Counted from the stretch's first letter, positions 1 to 9,165 are shown. The stretch is DNA of 64,000 nt from M3007 sp031425155 (GCA_031425155.1 JANPIV010000051.1:1-64000), one strand, 5' to 3'. Translations and numbers: made by a program. The notes: generated from the letters alone by a model not told the origin.

Positions 1-57
1 TTTTTTAATAAAAACTATCATTTTATCACATTTCGTTCGTTTTCTTTTTTTAAATAA

Positions 58-92
58 TTAAAAAAAAAAAAAAACCCCCCCCCCCCCCCCCC
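58..92. repeat. poly-A / poly-C homopolymer tract
   Basis: A run of about 15 A is followed directly by 18 C (75-92), preceded by AT-rich sequence. Nothing coding crosses it. A long C run this close to the window edge may be a real slippery tract or an assembly artefact at a contig end; the sequence alone cannot tell. Confidence 0.8.
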
Positions 93-181
93 ACGACTAC
101 ATCTCGAATTATATGAGATCATACACTCGCTTTATAGATTGTGCGTAACATCAGTTGAGAAACTCAAACCTTTCCAACCTC

Positions 182-1144
182 CTATACCACCGCCAGGTCG
201 TTGCCCGGCATCACTGCGCTCACGAATTCGTAATTGCCATTGAGGGTATAACGCACGTCGGATTTGACGGTGTTTAAAAAAGCGAGGTGCTCGCCCCATT
301 CGCGTCCGACCAGGCAACCGGCGCACCAATCGCCAACGGTAGAGCGTCGTTCGGTAGTCGAATGCTGATTAATGCCAAATATACCCACAAAAACCTTGTC
401 GCCGGGGCGCATATTGTTGCGGTCTTTGTCGCGGTGGATGCGCACCGGGGCACTCTGTCGCAGTGCAATTTGTTTGGCTTTATGCAGACCATACTTCCAG
501 GCTTTATATTGGCCAAAAGCAATACGCGCCAGACCGTCCGGGTTGGGTTTGGCTCTTTCCAGAAAGCCCGGCTCGGTGGTTGCGTCGAAATTATGCACGA
601 TTTCGGGTTGCCCGTCGCGCTGCATACGGATGACTATCCGGCGGTCGTTCCACAGGTTGGGAGCATCGGCAAAAGAAGTGCCGGTGGCGTCCATCCCTTC
701 CACATAGACAATGTTATACATATTAGGACTGCGGGCTATCCAATGGCCCTGGGCGCGCATTCGGCGCAGGATGCGTTTGGCCAGCAGGGTACTTGGGTTA
801 TCGCCGGGCAGCGGATCGAATTTTACCGGCGTGAAAGTTTCCGGTGTGACGGTGGACAAAGCCTGCAAAAAATCAATGCTGACCTGACCGTCGAATACGT
901 AACGGACGCCCGCCAGTCGGCAAAATTCAAAAATAGCGGTCAGAGAATTGGAGCCAAACATGCCGTCGGCTTTGCGGACGGGGCCGAAGGGTCGGGCATC
1001 GGAACCCCCGAACTCGGGGTCCAGAATACCCAGGTCGCAGAGGCGAGTCTGAATTTCGAGACCAGCGGGGCGGTTTTCGAGCAGGTTGAGATTGCGAACC
1101 GTGGTGTTTTTATTACGGTCAATCAGTTGTTGGAGGGTGGGCAT
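182..1144 (-). CDS. Peptidoglycan-binding-domain protein, possible cell-wall enzyme
   Basis: A protein of 320 residues from the ATG at 1144; an upstream in-frame extension to 1219 is not needed. Residues about 25-85 resemble a PG_binding_1 repeat (a 'RLCDLGILD' stretch, then a 'DGMFGSNSLTAIFEF' stretch), a wall-binding fold. The C-terminal half contains 'GIFGINQH' followed by 'GDWCAGCLVG', a His ... Ser/Cys-Gly-Cys arrangement recalling L,D-transpeptidase or endolysin-like folds, but I cannot assign an activity. There is no signal peptide at the chosen start, so export is unclear. The gene stands alone: the next gene upstream on this strand ends about 440 bases away, with a large palindrome between. 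The family resembles conserved peptidoglycan-binding proteins seen in other bacteria; the catalytic role is inference. Confidence 0.6.
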   Translation of the reverse strand: MPTLQQLIDRNKNTTVRNLNLLENRPAGLEIQTRLCDLGILDPEFGGSDARPFGPVRKADGMFGSNSLTAIFEFCRLAGVRYVFDGQVSIDFLQALSTVTPETFTPVKFDPLPGDNPSTLLAKRILRRMRAQGHWIARSPNMYNIVYVEGMDATGTSFADAPNLWNDRRIVIRMQRDGQPEIVHNFDATTEPGFLERAKPNPDGLARIAFGQYKAWKYGLHKAKQIALRQSAPVRIHRDKDRNNMRPGDKVFVGIFGINQHSTTERRSTVGDWCAGCLVGREWGEHLAFLNTVKSDVRYTLNGNYEFVSAVMPGNDLAVV

Positions 1145-1340
1145 GACAAATTGTTTTCTTTTGGTGAAGAAATAAAAAGATTTCGGGGCTAAATTACAAT
1201 GCTTTATAATGCATTGCAAGCCTCCAACCGGAACAGGATCGGGGCAAAAAAAGATCGTTATGCTTTAATTTTCTTTTGGGAAACAAAAATAAGCTGCAGG
1301 GGATTGAACCTGTCACATTCAAAGCATCAACCCAATGACT

Positions 1341-1560
1341 AATTAATGCAAATCATGAGTTAAGACCGCCTTTTAATGATGTAATAGCCCCGGTAGGGGC
1401 GAAATGTTGGTAGTCAGATGATTGTATCCGCTCGTAAGCCCCAGCAGGGGCGCAATGGCGTACGTATTGCGCCCCTGCCGGGGCTTACGAAAGCATCTAT
1501 GAACGTTACTACCAACATTCTGCCCCTACCAGGGCTACTTAACCCATGATTCGCATAATT
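1341..1560. repeat. Nested palindromic intergenic element, copy 1
   Basis: About 220 bases of imperfect inverted repeat. The outermost ends match: AATCATGAGTTAAG on the left and, on the other strand, AATCATGGGTTAAG from the right. Next inward come arms with GGGGC then GAAATGTTGGTAG (about 1388-1415 and 1508-1530). A nearly perfect inner hairpin is built on CGTAAGCCCC ... GGGGCTTACG (about 1433-1490). A related element with the same two-layer design lies at 42335-42485. There is no open reading frame of significance. It could be a miniature mobile element or a structured RNA. Confidence 0.75.
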
Positions 1561-1581
1561 AACCACATCACCACTAACTAC

Positions 1582-2640
1582 TCATGAATTAGGCTTTTTC
1601 GGTTTCGGTGGCCTTACCGCAGCCCGACTGGAACGCTCGAACATACTATCAGCAGGTGGTGTAGTGAGCGCACTGCCGCTACTCATCACGGTCTGCGCTG
1701 GGGCGGGCGTGGTTTGAGTGACAGTGGTAGTGGTTAAAGGCGCAGGCGTCGGGGCTGGCCCGGATGCGCGGACGTTGACGAGTTTTTTAAGAATATCAAA
1801 CCAAAATGTCGCGCCCAGTGAAATAGACAAAGCGGTGGTCAGCCAGCCAATAATTCGGTGCAGCCACCACATCACGTCCATGTGCTGCACATCAGTATCC
1901 GTCCAGCCGAGGCCCAGCGGCGACTCCAGCGAAGCAATATTTTCATTGATGAGTTTACCAATTTGCTCGCGGGCCACGTCCACATTGGCGGAGTCGAGGT
2001 TGGGTGCCTGCGGTGCCGGGTTGTTGTCCACATAACTGCCAGCGGCTTCGGTCACCACCTCACGCAGCGTGGAACTCATGGAAAGATTATGATAAATCAT
2101 CAGCGCATCGGCGTTGAAAATCACGGCAATCGTCAGGCCAATACAAAATAACCAGCGTTGCGAACTGCGTTTGTAGGTGCCCGAAGCACGATCCATGACT
2201 TCATTGAACCAGCCTTCCACTTTTTGTTTGAACACCAGCACATCGCCTCCCGCCTGACGATACAGGAAGAGCACCAGTTTCTTCAGTGGTCCCTCTTCCA
2301 TCATATCAATGCGCTCTTCGAGTTGTTCGGTGGTGTCTATTTCCAGCAAATCAAGCAGAATACTACTGAATGTACCCGCATTGATATAAGAGGGAAGGGC
2401 CTCCTCGGTTTTTCCTACCCTGGCCCGTTCGCGGGAACCGATGGCCAGCTGCCGGAAAAAGGGATGGTGCACAAATTCCTGGCTCATCTGGCTGCCCACC
2501 ATACTTTGAATGGCCGTAATGAGCCGTTTGCCACGCAGGGACAGAAAACCGGCAATGAATTCCAGTATCGTGGAAGCCAGCAGGCTGAAGAGCAGCATGA
2601 CGAACACGAGACCGATGACAACCTGGAGCATGGCAAGCAT
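1582..2640 (-). CDS. Conserved membrane protein of unknown function
   Basis: 352 residues. A hydrophobic helix lies at residues 1-30; two more predicted helices lie around 165-185 and 265-285. Between them is a soluble region with 'SYINAGTFSSILLDLL' and 'MDRASGTYKRSSQ' followed by a 'NADALMI' segment. These match my recollection of a widespread but uncharacterised bacterial membrane family (SYIPxRTFAxALLD ... MDRVSGWYKR ... NAD); no function is known to me. The tail from about 290 is low complexity (Pro/Thr/Ala) and ends in a basic Pro/Lys stretch, probably cytoplasmic. It lies 38 bases downstream of the membrane gene ending at 2679, same strand, so the two are probably co-transcribed. Confidence 0.7.
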   Translation of the reverse strand: MLAMLQVVIGLVFVMLLFSLLASTILEFIAGFLSLRGKRLITAIQSMVGSQMSQEFVHHPFFRQLAIGSRERARVGKTEEALPSYINAGTFSSILLDLLEIDTTEQLEERIDMMEEGPLKKLVLFLYRQAGGDVLVFKQKVEGWFNEVMDRASGTYKRSSQRWLFCIGLTIAVIFNADALMIYHNLSMSSTLREVVTEAAGSYVDNNPAPQAPNLDSANVDVAREQIGKLINENIASLESPLGLGWTDTDVQHMDVMWWLHRIIGWLTTALSISLGATFWFDILKKLVNVRASGPAPTPAPLTTTTVTQTTPAPAQTVMSSGSALTTPPADSMFERSSRAAVRPPKPKKPNS

Positions 2641-2678
2641 AAAAAGGGCAGTTATGGAATGAACAACAAATATAGGAT

Positions 2679-3314
2679 TTACTTCGGATTGATGACGACC
2701 TTATATTCTCCCGCACGGAAGGCCTCCGGTGTTTCTTCATAAAACTGGACACAGGGTTGTATTTCTCTAATATACTGATGACCCTGGTGTTCCTCCATAA
2801 CCTGTTCAAAAGTCATAATGCTCACGTATTTGGATTTATGCGCCAACAGCCGGGTTTGGTGGGCGGTCAGTCGAAAACTGGATTTTTCCAGTGGTTTTGT
2901 ATAGTAATCAAGGGTCGTGTACAATTGCGCCGTGTGGCTTTCGGTAGTGCCAAACCAGCATTCCAGTTTTATATGCAGACTGGATGGGGTATTATTTTCA
3001 ATAAAAAGAAGGAGCCGTGGCACCCTGTCCGGTACTGGCAGCCGGGTGTACAAGTCAGTTATAGTACGCCGAATCCTGGGCAGGGCTAAAAACGCCAGCG
3101 GGACGGCCAGTAGGACCAATCCAAGGGCCGGTTTGCTGCGCAAAAGAAGGGCCATCAATATAATGCCAGCCAGCCCGGCAGTATAATATAGACCCAATGC
3201 CCAGCCGACGGAGGCATCGCCGCCGGGGGCGCGGCGGGTGAGGTAGTAGAAGATGGATACGACGAGGGCCACCCCGTAGATGATTAACAGAATATAATAG
3301 AAATATAGTATCAA
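2679..3314 (-). CDS. Hypothetical membrane protein
   Basis: Up to 211 residues. The first 85 residues hold about three hydrophobic helices, with a basic turn ('TRRAPGG'); the remaining 125 residues look soluble and mixed alpha/beta. I do not recognise the family. No ATG is available near the 5' end: the longest frame begins with TTG at 3314, just after an in-frame stop, and the first in-frame Met is far inside. The true start may be this TTG or a nearby GTG. The sequence just upstream (3313-3332) matches the end of the palindromic element at 1341-1560, so the 5' end may have been disturbed by insertion. It probably forms a two-gene operon with the downstream membrane gene at 1582-2640. Confidence 0.55.
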   Translation of the reverse strand: MILYFYYILLIIYGVALVVSIFYYLTRRAPGGDASVGWALGLYYTAGLAGIILMALLLRSKPALGLVLLAVPLAFLALPRIRRTITDLYTRLPVPDRVPRLLLFIENNTPSSLHIKLECWFGTTESHTAQLYTTLDYYTKPLEKSSFRLTAHQTRLLAHKSKYVSIMTFEQVMEEHQGHQYIREIQPCVQFYEETPEAFRAGEYKVVINPK

Positions 3315-3332
3315 TGCGAATTATGGGTTAAG
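3313..3332. repeat. Solo end of the nested palindromic element
   Basis: TGCGAATTATGGGTTAAG matches the right-hand terminus of the 1341-1560 element read on the other strand (TGCGAATCATGGGTTAAG) with one mismatch in 18. No inner palindrome is present here. It abuts the unclear start of the 2679-3314 gene. Confidence 0.5.
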
Positions 3333-3495
3333 AGGCTGGTTTTCAGGTAGTTGGTGACGAGATCTTCCAGGTTTTTGAAATCTGGAAATATAAGTGCTTA
3401 GCCTTCGATTGCTTGCTTGATCAAACCCCTGAAATGTTATGAATTGTGTGTGCAATCAGTTACAAAACGCTGATTTTCAATTTGCCCCAAGTTTA

Positions 3496-3562
3496 TAAAA
3501 AAAGGCCGGGCATGTTTAAATTTCTGCTAAAATCTAACAAAAATCTAAACGTACCCAGCCTT
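3496..3562 (-). terminator. Rho-independent terminator of the susCD operon
   Basis: Read on the minus strand after the susD stop, AAGGCTGGG (3562-3554) pairs with CCCGGCCTT (3510-3502), and the stem extends inward through the AAATTTAAACATG segment. The stem is followed at once by a run of seven T (A run on the plus strand, 3497-3503). It is the clearest terminator for the two-gene susC-susD transcript. Confidence 0.8.
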
Positions 3563-3602
3563 CCAGTTAACTAATTAACGAATCAACCAGTAACCAATTA
3601 AT
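3563..3602. repeat. Stutter repeat after the susD stop codon
   Basis: Quasi-tandem words of the type TTAACTAATTAACGAATC and CAACCAGTAACCAATTAAT run into the susD stop codon. The vocabulary (ACCAGTAACCAATTAA) is shared with the repeats at 55041-55077 and 59637-59675. Confidence 0.5.
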
Positions 3603-5352
3603 ATCCCGGATTCTGTTTCAACACATCCGCTCCCTGCAAGTCAATTTGCGACTGTGGAATAGGATACAGTTCGTCCGTACCGGCAGTGAAAGTAGCACCA
3701 CCCAAAGCAGTAGCTAGACGAGTGCCGTCCGGGCCTTGCAGGTAGGCGTTCAGCACGGTGGCGGCGACACCCCAACGCTTCAGGTCGAAGAAACGGTGTC
3801 CTTCGCCGGAAAGTTCGAGTTTGCGCTCCAGACGAACGGCAGTGCGGGCAGCTTCCTGACTGGCAAAAGAAGTGTATTGACCAATGACGTATTTAGAGGC
3901 ATCAGCACCATTTTTCTTCACCCAGGTAGCCGGGTTGGCAGCGCGTGCCCGGACCTGATTGATATAGTCCAGCGCAGTGGTCAGACTGCCTGCTTCTATT
4001 TCCGCTTCGGCAGCCATCAGCAACACATCCGCATAACGGATGATCGGCTGATTTTGTCCGGTGTAGCCACGCGTCCAGGAAGAACCGTCAGTGAGGGTAT
4101 TCTGTGTCGCGCGGTAGAAGACAAACTTCTTCGGCGAGTAAGGACCAGCATACGGTTGGTCACGAATCCAGTTGTAACCGGGGTGATCAATCCAGTCGAG
4201 ATATGGAATACCACGGCGACCTACCGAGTGATCAAGACGTGGGTCCAGGTTGCCGGCATCGGGCGTGAAAGCGTCAGCGGATTGTACCCCGTAATCACTT
4301 TTCACCTCATTGGCAGGCTGGTTGTAAGAGCCATCCAGCAGTGGCAAACCATTGGCGTCCGTGCGGAAAGAGTTCACCAGATCGAAGCTGGGCTGAAAAA
4401 ATCCGCAGCAACCCGCAGGCCCGTCAGAGCCAGTGTTGTAGGGGAAGTTCAGCACATTTTCGTTGTTGGCATTGTTCACATTGCCCGTGTTGACGGCGGC
4501 CTGCATGGCAAACACCGACTCTTTGCTATTGTTGGTCTCGGCCTTGAATACCTCGGCGTAGCTGTCCAGCAGGCCATATTTCTCGCCACCAGCAGTCTTG
4601 CCATTGGCAATCACGTCGGTGAAGATCGTCTTGGCCTCGGCAAATTTTTGCTCATACAAATAGACTTTGCCCAAAAGTGCGGAGGCTGCCCATTTGTTGG
4701 CACGTCCGAGAGCGGACTGTGTTTCCGGCAGGTTGGACACAGCATACTGCAGATCAGCCTCAATCTTTGGCCAGATATCGGCGGTATTCGTCACTTTTAC
4801 GGCCTCTTCGGAGGTCATATTCTCATCCACATAAGGCACATTGCCCCACATCCGCTTCAGTTCGAAGTAGTAAAGGCCGCGCAGGAAACGAGCCTCGGCA
4901 GTGATCCGGGTCTTGTCTTCGGCGGTCACCGTGGCATCGGTAGTGGTGGAAGTAAGGCGGAGCAGGGTGTTGCAACGAGCTACGCCTTCGTAAGTGATGC
5001 GCCATTTGTCGCCCACTGCGCCATTGTTGGGCAGCGTTTCATAGCGTTGCACCGGATTGGCGACCGACTGGTCACCGGCATTAGTGCCTTTGTTGGCCTC
5101 GCCGCCCAGGATGCTGCCGTGCAGCCAGTTGCCCATGCCAGTATAGAAACCGCCCCGTCCGGTCAGGATGCTGTAGCAGCCCACCAGCAGGCCGTCCAGG
5201 CCTTTTTTGCTGCTCAACACTTCTTCGGTAAGCGACCCGTTGGCGGGCACTTCCAGGAAGTCTTTTTTGCAGGCCGAAACCACGAGATTCAGCACCAATA
5301 TGGCCCCGATCGCGGTCATCACCTTAGTGATATGATTGAATGTATTTTTCAT
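3598..5352 (-). CDS. SusD/RagB family outer-membrane glycan-binding lipoprotein
   Basis: 584 residues. An N-terminal lipoprotein signal with the lipobox ending at Cys28 ('VVSACKKDF') predicts surface anchoring. A SusD-like N-terminal part ('PANGSLTEEVLSSKKGLDGLLVG' begins it, split here) covers about 35-230. The C-terminal RagB/SusD domain includes the typical 'RYADVLLMAAEAEIE' segment near 430 and 'ERKLELSGEGHRFFDLKRWG' near 525. SusD proteins cap the SusC barrel and bind oligosaccharide for import. The gene follows susC on the same strand with a 106-base gap holding a palindromic stutter repeat, and it is followed by a strong terminator. The substrate cannot be read from the sequence; nearby GH43-like and GH3 enzymes suggest a beta-linked hemicellulose. 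Confidence 0.95.
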   Translation of the reverse strand: MKNTFNHITKVMTAIGAILVLNLVVSACKKDFLEVPANGSLTEEVLSSKKGLDGLLVGCYSILTGRGGFYTGMGNWLHGSILGGEANKGTNAGDQSVANPVQRYETLPNNGAVGDKWRITYEGVARCNTLLRLTSTTTDATVTAEDKTRITAEARFLRGLYYFELKRMWGNVPYVDENMTSEEAVKVTNTADIWPKIEADLQYAVSNLPETQSALGRANKWAASALLGKVYLYEQKFAEAKTIFTDVIANGKTAGGEKYGLLDSYAEVFKAETNNSKESVFAMQAAVNTGNVNNANNENVLNFPYNTGSDGPAGCCGFFQPSFDLVNSFRTDANGLPLLDGSYNQPANEVKSDYGVQSADAFTPDAGNLDPRLDHSVGRRGIPYLDWIDHPGYNWIRDQPYAGPYSPKKFVFYRATQNTLTDGSSWTRGYTGQNQPIIRYADVLLMAAEAEIEAGSLTTALDYINQVRARAANPATWVKKNGADASKYVIGQYTSFASQEAARTAVRLERKLELSGEGHRFFDLKRWGVAATVLNAYLQGPDGTRLATALGGATFTAGTDELYPIPQSQIDLQGADVLKQNPGY

Positions 5353-5392
5353 GTTTTTTCTTTATAGTAATGAAAAAAAGTGCTTGATAAGA

Positions 5393-5454
5393 GTTTATAA
5401 GGGTTGATAAGGGTTTATAAACCTTTATCAACCTTTTTTATAAACCTTATAAAC
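5393..5454. repeat. Inverted and stutter repeat between susD and susC
   Basis: GTTTATAAGGGTTGATAAGG is followed by its near inverse (CCTTTATCAACC ... CCTTATAAACC). The whole block is built from two words, TTTATAA and TTGATAA. It lies in the 106-base spacer between susC and susD and could form a hairpin in the operon message that tunes susD relative to susC. That effect is inference. Confidence 0.7.
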
Positions 5455-5458
5455 CATT

Positions 5459-8400
5459 TTAGAACGTGATTCCCAAACCAACCACAAAGCTACGGGTGAC
5501 CGGGTAGTTGCCTACGTCAATACCGAAAGTGGTATCGGCGGCTCCACCTACTGCCGGATCGAGACCCTTGTATTTGGTGAGCGTGAAGATGTTGTTCAGA
5601 CCTACATAGAGCCGGGCACGCGACACATCCATCCGGCCTGGTAAAAGGCTGGCAATGTTGTAACCGACGTTGATGTTTTGCATCCGCAGGAACGAACCGT
5701 CCTCCACGTACCAGGAGTTGGGCTGGGTGTTAGTGCTGAAGTTGGACACGTTCTCAAAAATGGGCGTTTCTGCGTCCAGATTGTCGGTGGACCAGGAGTT
5801 TTTCACCCGGGAACTGACGGCTGCGCCCGTGAAGGACGGATAGAAGTCAGTGAACCATTTCGACAGATTGAAAATTTTGTTGCCCAACGAAGTGTAGAGA
5901 TAGGTCTCCACGTCGAAGTTACCTACCGTTACCTTCAGGTTCAAACCACCGGTAAATTTAGGTACCGGGCTGCCAATGTGGGTACGGTCGGCAGCATCAA
6001 CTTTACCATCGGGTACGCCCGTCAGTTTGCCATTGTCGTCCAAACCATTCAAGTCAGCATAACGGAAACGGCCCGGGCCGGCACCATCTTGCGTAGGCGC
6101 AGATGCCACTTCGGCGGCATCTTTGAAGTAGCCAAGTACCTGATAACCAAAGAAGGACGAGATGGAATAACCCACTTCGTTGCGGATCATAGTCGCTCCC
6201 AGACGGTTGCTGGCCGGGAAGGCATCAAAGTATTCGATGTTATCCGCCACTTTGGTGATCTCATTGCTCAACCAGGAACCAGTCAGCGTGGCTTCGTAAC
6301 GGGAGTTACCACCAATACGGCCCTTATTAATGATCTGTAAGTCAATGCCTTTGTTGATCATCGAAGCCACGTTTTGCGAAGGAGCCGTAGCAAATCCGCC
6401 CAGTATTTGTGGTAATGGTACCTGATAAAGCAGGTCGTCGGTTTGCTTTTTCCACAGATCAATCACAAAGTCAAGTTTACCGTTCAGCAACAGGAACTCG
6501 AGGCCCACGTTGCTGGTGATACTGGTTTCCCATTTTGCGTTCGGGTTGCCAACCTGAGCCTGGTAGAAGCCTTCCGCCACGCTGTTACCCGTTCCACCGA
6601 TATCATAGGCGGCGTTGCCGAGACTGGAGGCAAAAGCACTGAACTGGTTGGTCGGACTCACCTGGTCGTTACCCATGAGACCATAACCGCCGCGAATTTT
6701 CAAATCTTCGATAAACGAAACATTTTCCATGAAGCGCTCGCTGCTCACCCGCCAGGCGGCCGAAACCGCCGGGAACGTACCGTAGCGGGTATCCGGGCCA
6801 AAACGGGAAGAACCATCGCGGCGTACAATACCGGTGATGTAGTATTTGTCCAGCAGGGAGTAGTGTACCCGTCCAAAGTAGGAACTGTATGTAAAAGGAG
6901 TGGATGCAAAACTGTTGACCACCCGGCTCTGCACGTTGCTAAGATTGATGTAATCAATGTTCTGCGAAAACGGATCAAGACCGGAGGCACTAACGGCGCG
7001 GAACATACCATCTCTGATGGCTTCCTGACCAACCAGCACTTCCAGGCCGTGAATACCGAACTTCTTCTTATACTGGGCAGTATTGGTAAGCACCCAGGAG
7101 AAGAAGTTACCGCGATCTTCCCCATAACCAAAACTGGAGTTGTTTTCCGAGTTTTCGTAGCTGACGCGGTTGTAGAAGCGCGAGGAGAAGGTCGAGTAGT
7201 TGCCACCCAGGCTGGTCCGGACCATAAGGCCGTCGAGGATGTCCACTTCAGCATACACGTTACCAAAGCCGCCCACGCCGAAGCCAGTGTTGTTCTTCAC
7301 GCCCTCGCGTTCAGCCACCGGGTTGCGGGGGTTGTTGAAGCCTTTGGCCGCCGTACCGCCGTAGCCGCCGTACTCGTCGTACACGGGGATGATGGGAGCC
7401 ATGCGGAAAGCGCCCAAAATGGAGTTCTCGTCCTGGGCCACACCAGCGCCGTCGCCCTGGCCACCCAGGCCAAGTGTCTGGCGATAGGTGAACTGGAAGT
7501 TTTCACCGATACGTACGCGCTTGCCCAAGTCAAACTCGGTGTTGGCCCGCACGGTGTGACGACGGAAGTCGTTGTAGAGCAAAATACCAGCCTGATCCTG
7601 CACACTGAGGCCGAGATAATAACGGGCACCCTCGCTGGCTCCGCTAAAACCGAGGTTGTGACGCATCAGCGGTGCGGTGCGGGTAATGGCACCATACCAG
7701 TCGGTTCCTTCTTTGTTGGCGCGGACTACCTGGTAAATGTTCCCGTTGGCCGGGTTGACATTGTACTTTTGGCTTTCTACATCGAGGTTCACCTGGCTGG
7801 CCGACAAGCCGGACAAGCCACCTACGTTGATGAAATCAGGAAGCACAGGGCGGTCGCTGGTGCCATACTGTGGGTGCTCATACACCGGCGCGGTACCCGT
7901 AGAAGCCGCGGTGTTGCGGATGGCCTGCCAGGTCCAGTCGGCCTGTTCCTGTGGATTCAGGATATCAATCCCGGTACCCGGATCAGTCCAGCCAAAAACG
8001 GCATCGTAGCTCACTTTGAGCGGCTGCGGCTTTTTCGGCCCGCGCTTGGTAGTGATTACGATTACCCCGCTCGCCGCGCGAGCACCATAGATGGAGGCCG
8101 AAGAGGCATCTTTCATCACAGTGGTGTTCTCGATGTCGTCGGGAGTCAGGAAGTTGGCGTTTTGCGTTGGCACACCATCCACTACGAAGAGGGGCTGGTT
8201 GTTGTTGAAAGAGCCAAAGCCACGCACCCGCACCTGGCTGGCCGTACCCGGCTGGCCGTTGGTGATGACCGTCACACCGCTGACCCGTCCCTGGAGCTGC
8301 TGCTCCACGTTGCCGCTTGGTACTACGGCCAGGTCTTTGGTTTTGACAGTAGACACCGCACTGGTCGTCTGCTTCCGCGTCTCGGTGCTATAGCCGGTCA

Positions 8401-8740
8401 CAATCACCTCGGACAGTGCGGACTCAGAATCCTGCATCTGCACGTTGATGGTGCTTTGTGTGCCTACCGCAATTTCCTGCGTAGCAAAGCCGGTAGCCGA
8501 TACGACCAGGGTAGCGTTGTCGCCATTCACCGTGATCACAAAATTGCCATCGGCATCGGACACTGTTCCGGTAGTAGTTCCCTTCACCAACAGGGTAGCC
8601 CCGGCGAGGGGGCTATTGTCGGCAGAGGTAAGATTTCCCGTCACGCGACGCTCCTGCGCCGATAACGAGAATGCGCCCAGAAAGAAGAGCAGTAGCCAGA
8701 CCACTCCAAACTTAGGCTTTAGGTAAAGTGTTTGATTCAT
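5459..8740 (-). CDS. SusC/RagA family TonB-linked outer-membrane transporter
   Basis: 1093 residues from the ATG at 8740 (an upstream extension to 8800 precedes the signal peptide and is not used). The signal peptide ends near residue 29 ('FSLSAQ'). A carboxypeptidase-regulatory-like beta domain follows at about 32-105 ('VTGNLTSADNSPLAGATLLV'), then the TonB box/plug at about 115-225 with 'LQGRVSGVTV' and 'GFGSFNNNQPLFVVDGVP'. A 22-strand barrel fills the rest and ends in the usual aromatic residue ('VVGLGITF'). The protein imports glycan fragments across the outer membrane using TonB/ExbBD energy, with the downstream susD product as lid. The divergent regulator starting at 9265 and the hairpin at 8842-8868 are candidate controls. 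Confidence 0.95.
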   Translation of the reverse strand: MNQTLYLKPKFGVVWLLLFFLGAFSLSAQERRVTGNLTSADNSPLAGATLLVKGTTTGTVSDADGNFVITVNGDNATLVVSATGFATQEIAVGTQSTINVQMQDSESALSEVIVTGYSTETRKQTTSAVSTVKTKDLAVVPSGNVEQQLQGRVSGVTVITNGQPGTASQVRVRGFGSFNNNQPLFVVDGVPTQNANFLTPDDIENTTVMKDASSASIYGARAASGVIVITTKRGPKKPQPLKVSYDAVFGWTDPGTGIDILNPQEQADWTWQAIRNTAASTGTAPVYEHPQYGTSDRPVLPDFINVGGLSGLSASQVNLDVESQKYNVNPANGNIYQVVRANKEGTDWYGAITRTAPLMRHNLGFSGASEGARYYLGLSVQDQAGILLYNDFRRHTVRANTEFDLGKRVRIGENFQFTYRQTLGLGGQGDGAGVAQDENSILGAFRMAPIIPVYDEYGGYGGTAAKGFNNPRNPVAEREGVKNNTGFGVGGFGNVYAEVDILDGLMVRTSLGGNYSTFSSRFYNRVSYENSENNSSFGYGEDRGNFFSWVLTNTAQYKKKFGIHGLEVLVGQEAIRDGMFRAVSASGLDPFSQNIDYINLSNVQSRVVNSFASTPFTYSSYFGRVHYSLLDKYYITGIVRRDGSSRFGPDTRYGTFPAVSAAWRVSSERFMENVSFIEDLKIRGGYGLMGNDQVSPTNQFSAFASSLGNAAYDIGGTGNSVAEGFYQAQVGNPNAKWETSITSNVGLEFLLLNGKLDFVIDLWKKQTDDLLYQVPLPQILGGFATAPSQNVASMINKGIDLQIINKGRIGGNSRYEATLTGSWLSNEITKVADNIEYFDAFPASNRLGATMIRNEVGYSISSFFGYQVLGYFKDAAEVASAPTQDGAGPGRFRYADLNGLDDNGKLTGVPDGKVDAADRTHIGSPVPKFTGGLNLKVTVGNFDVETYLYTSLGNKIFNLSKWFTDFYPSFTGAAVSSRVKNSWSTDNLDAETPIFENVSNFSTNTQPNSWYVEDGSFLRMQNINVGYNIASLLPGRMDVSRARLYVGLNNIFTLTKYKGLDPAVGGAADTTFGIDVGNYPVTRSFVVGLGITF

Positions 8741-8841
8741 AATGAAGGATGAGTTTAAGTTAAAAAAAATTAAAAGATGAAACGTGGCATAAAAAGTCAC
8801 TCGGAGAAGAAAGCGGGCGGGTAAATGCCAGAACCGCCGGA

Positions 8842-8868
8842 GTAAAACCAGTGCTTCCCTGGTTTTAC
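8842..8868. promoter_or_regulatory. Hairpin in the susC leader region
   Basis: A perfect 10-base inverted repeat, GTAAAACCAG ... CTGGTTTTAC with a 7-base loop, lies about 100 bases upstream of the susC start in the divergent intergenic region. There is no T run after it on the minus strand, so it is not an obvious terminator. It could be an operator for the neighbouring regulator or a leader structure in the susC message. Confidence 0.5.
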
Positions 8869-9165
8869 CTGTACTGTCTTCTTTTTCAAAATTTTATGCG
8901 AATGAGTGCTGATGCAGGATAGATATAATTCTGCGAAAGAATTTCATGGCGAAACAAAGAGCAGAATATTAAACAGGCTTTCCAAATAAATCGGCAAGAA
9001 TATTTTTGCCGGGCATGAAAACAAATGGTTGAGCGGCACAATGTGTATCTTTTTGCAATTATCTTTTTCATGCTCATCGGTCAACAGTGCTGGAAACCTT
9101 ATTCAAAAGGTGTACTTCCGTGGCCGGGAAAATATTATTCCATTTCATCCGCACTATATTTTATT

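Noticed and set aside
287..1192. 301-codon frame on the plus strand opposite the peptidoglycan-binding gene
   Set aside because: It is the antisense shadow of the minus-strand gene; its translation has no recognisable domain and the minus-strand protein shows clear family patterns.
1290..1335. tRNA-like 3' half on the minus strand (GGTTCAATCC followed by CCTGCAGC)
   Set aside because: The T-arm-like sequence pairs only 4 bases and there is no D arm, anticodon arm or matching acceptor stem upstream. Probably chance.
3736..8665. Long plus-strand frames (543 and 740 codons) across susD and susC
   Set aside because: They are antisense to two unmistakable genes. High GC third positions leave few stops on the opposite strand.
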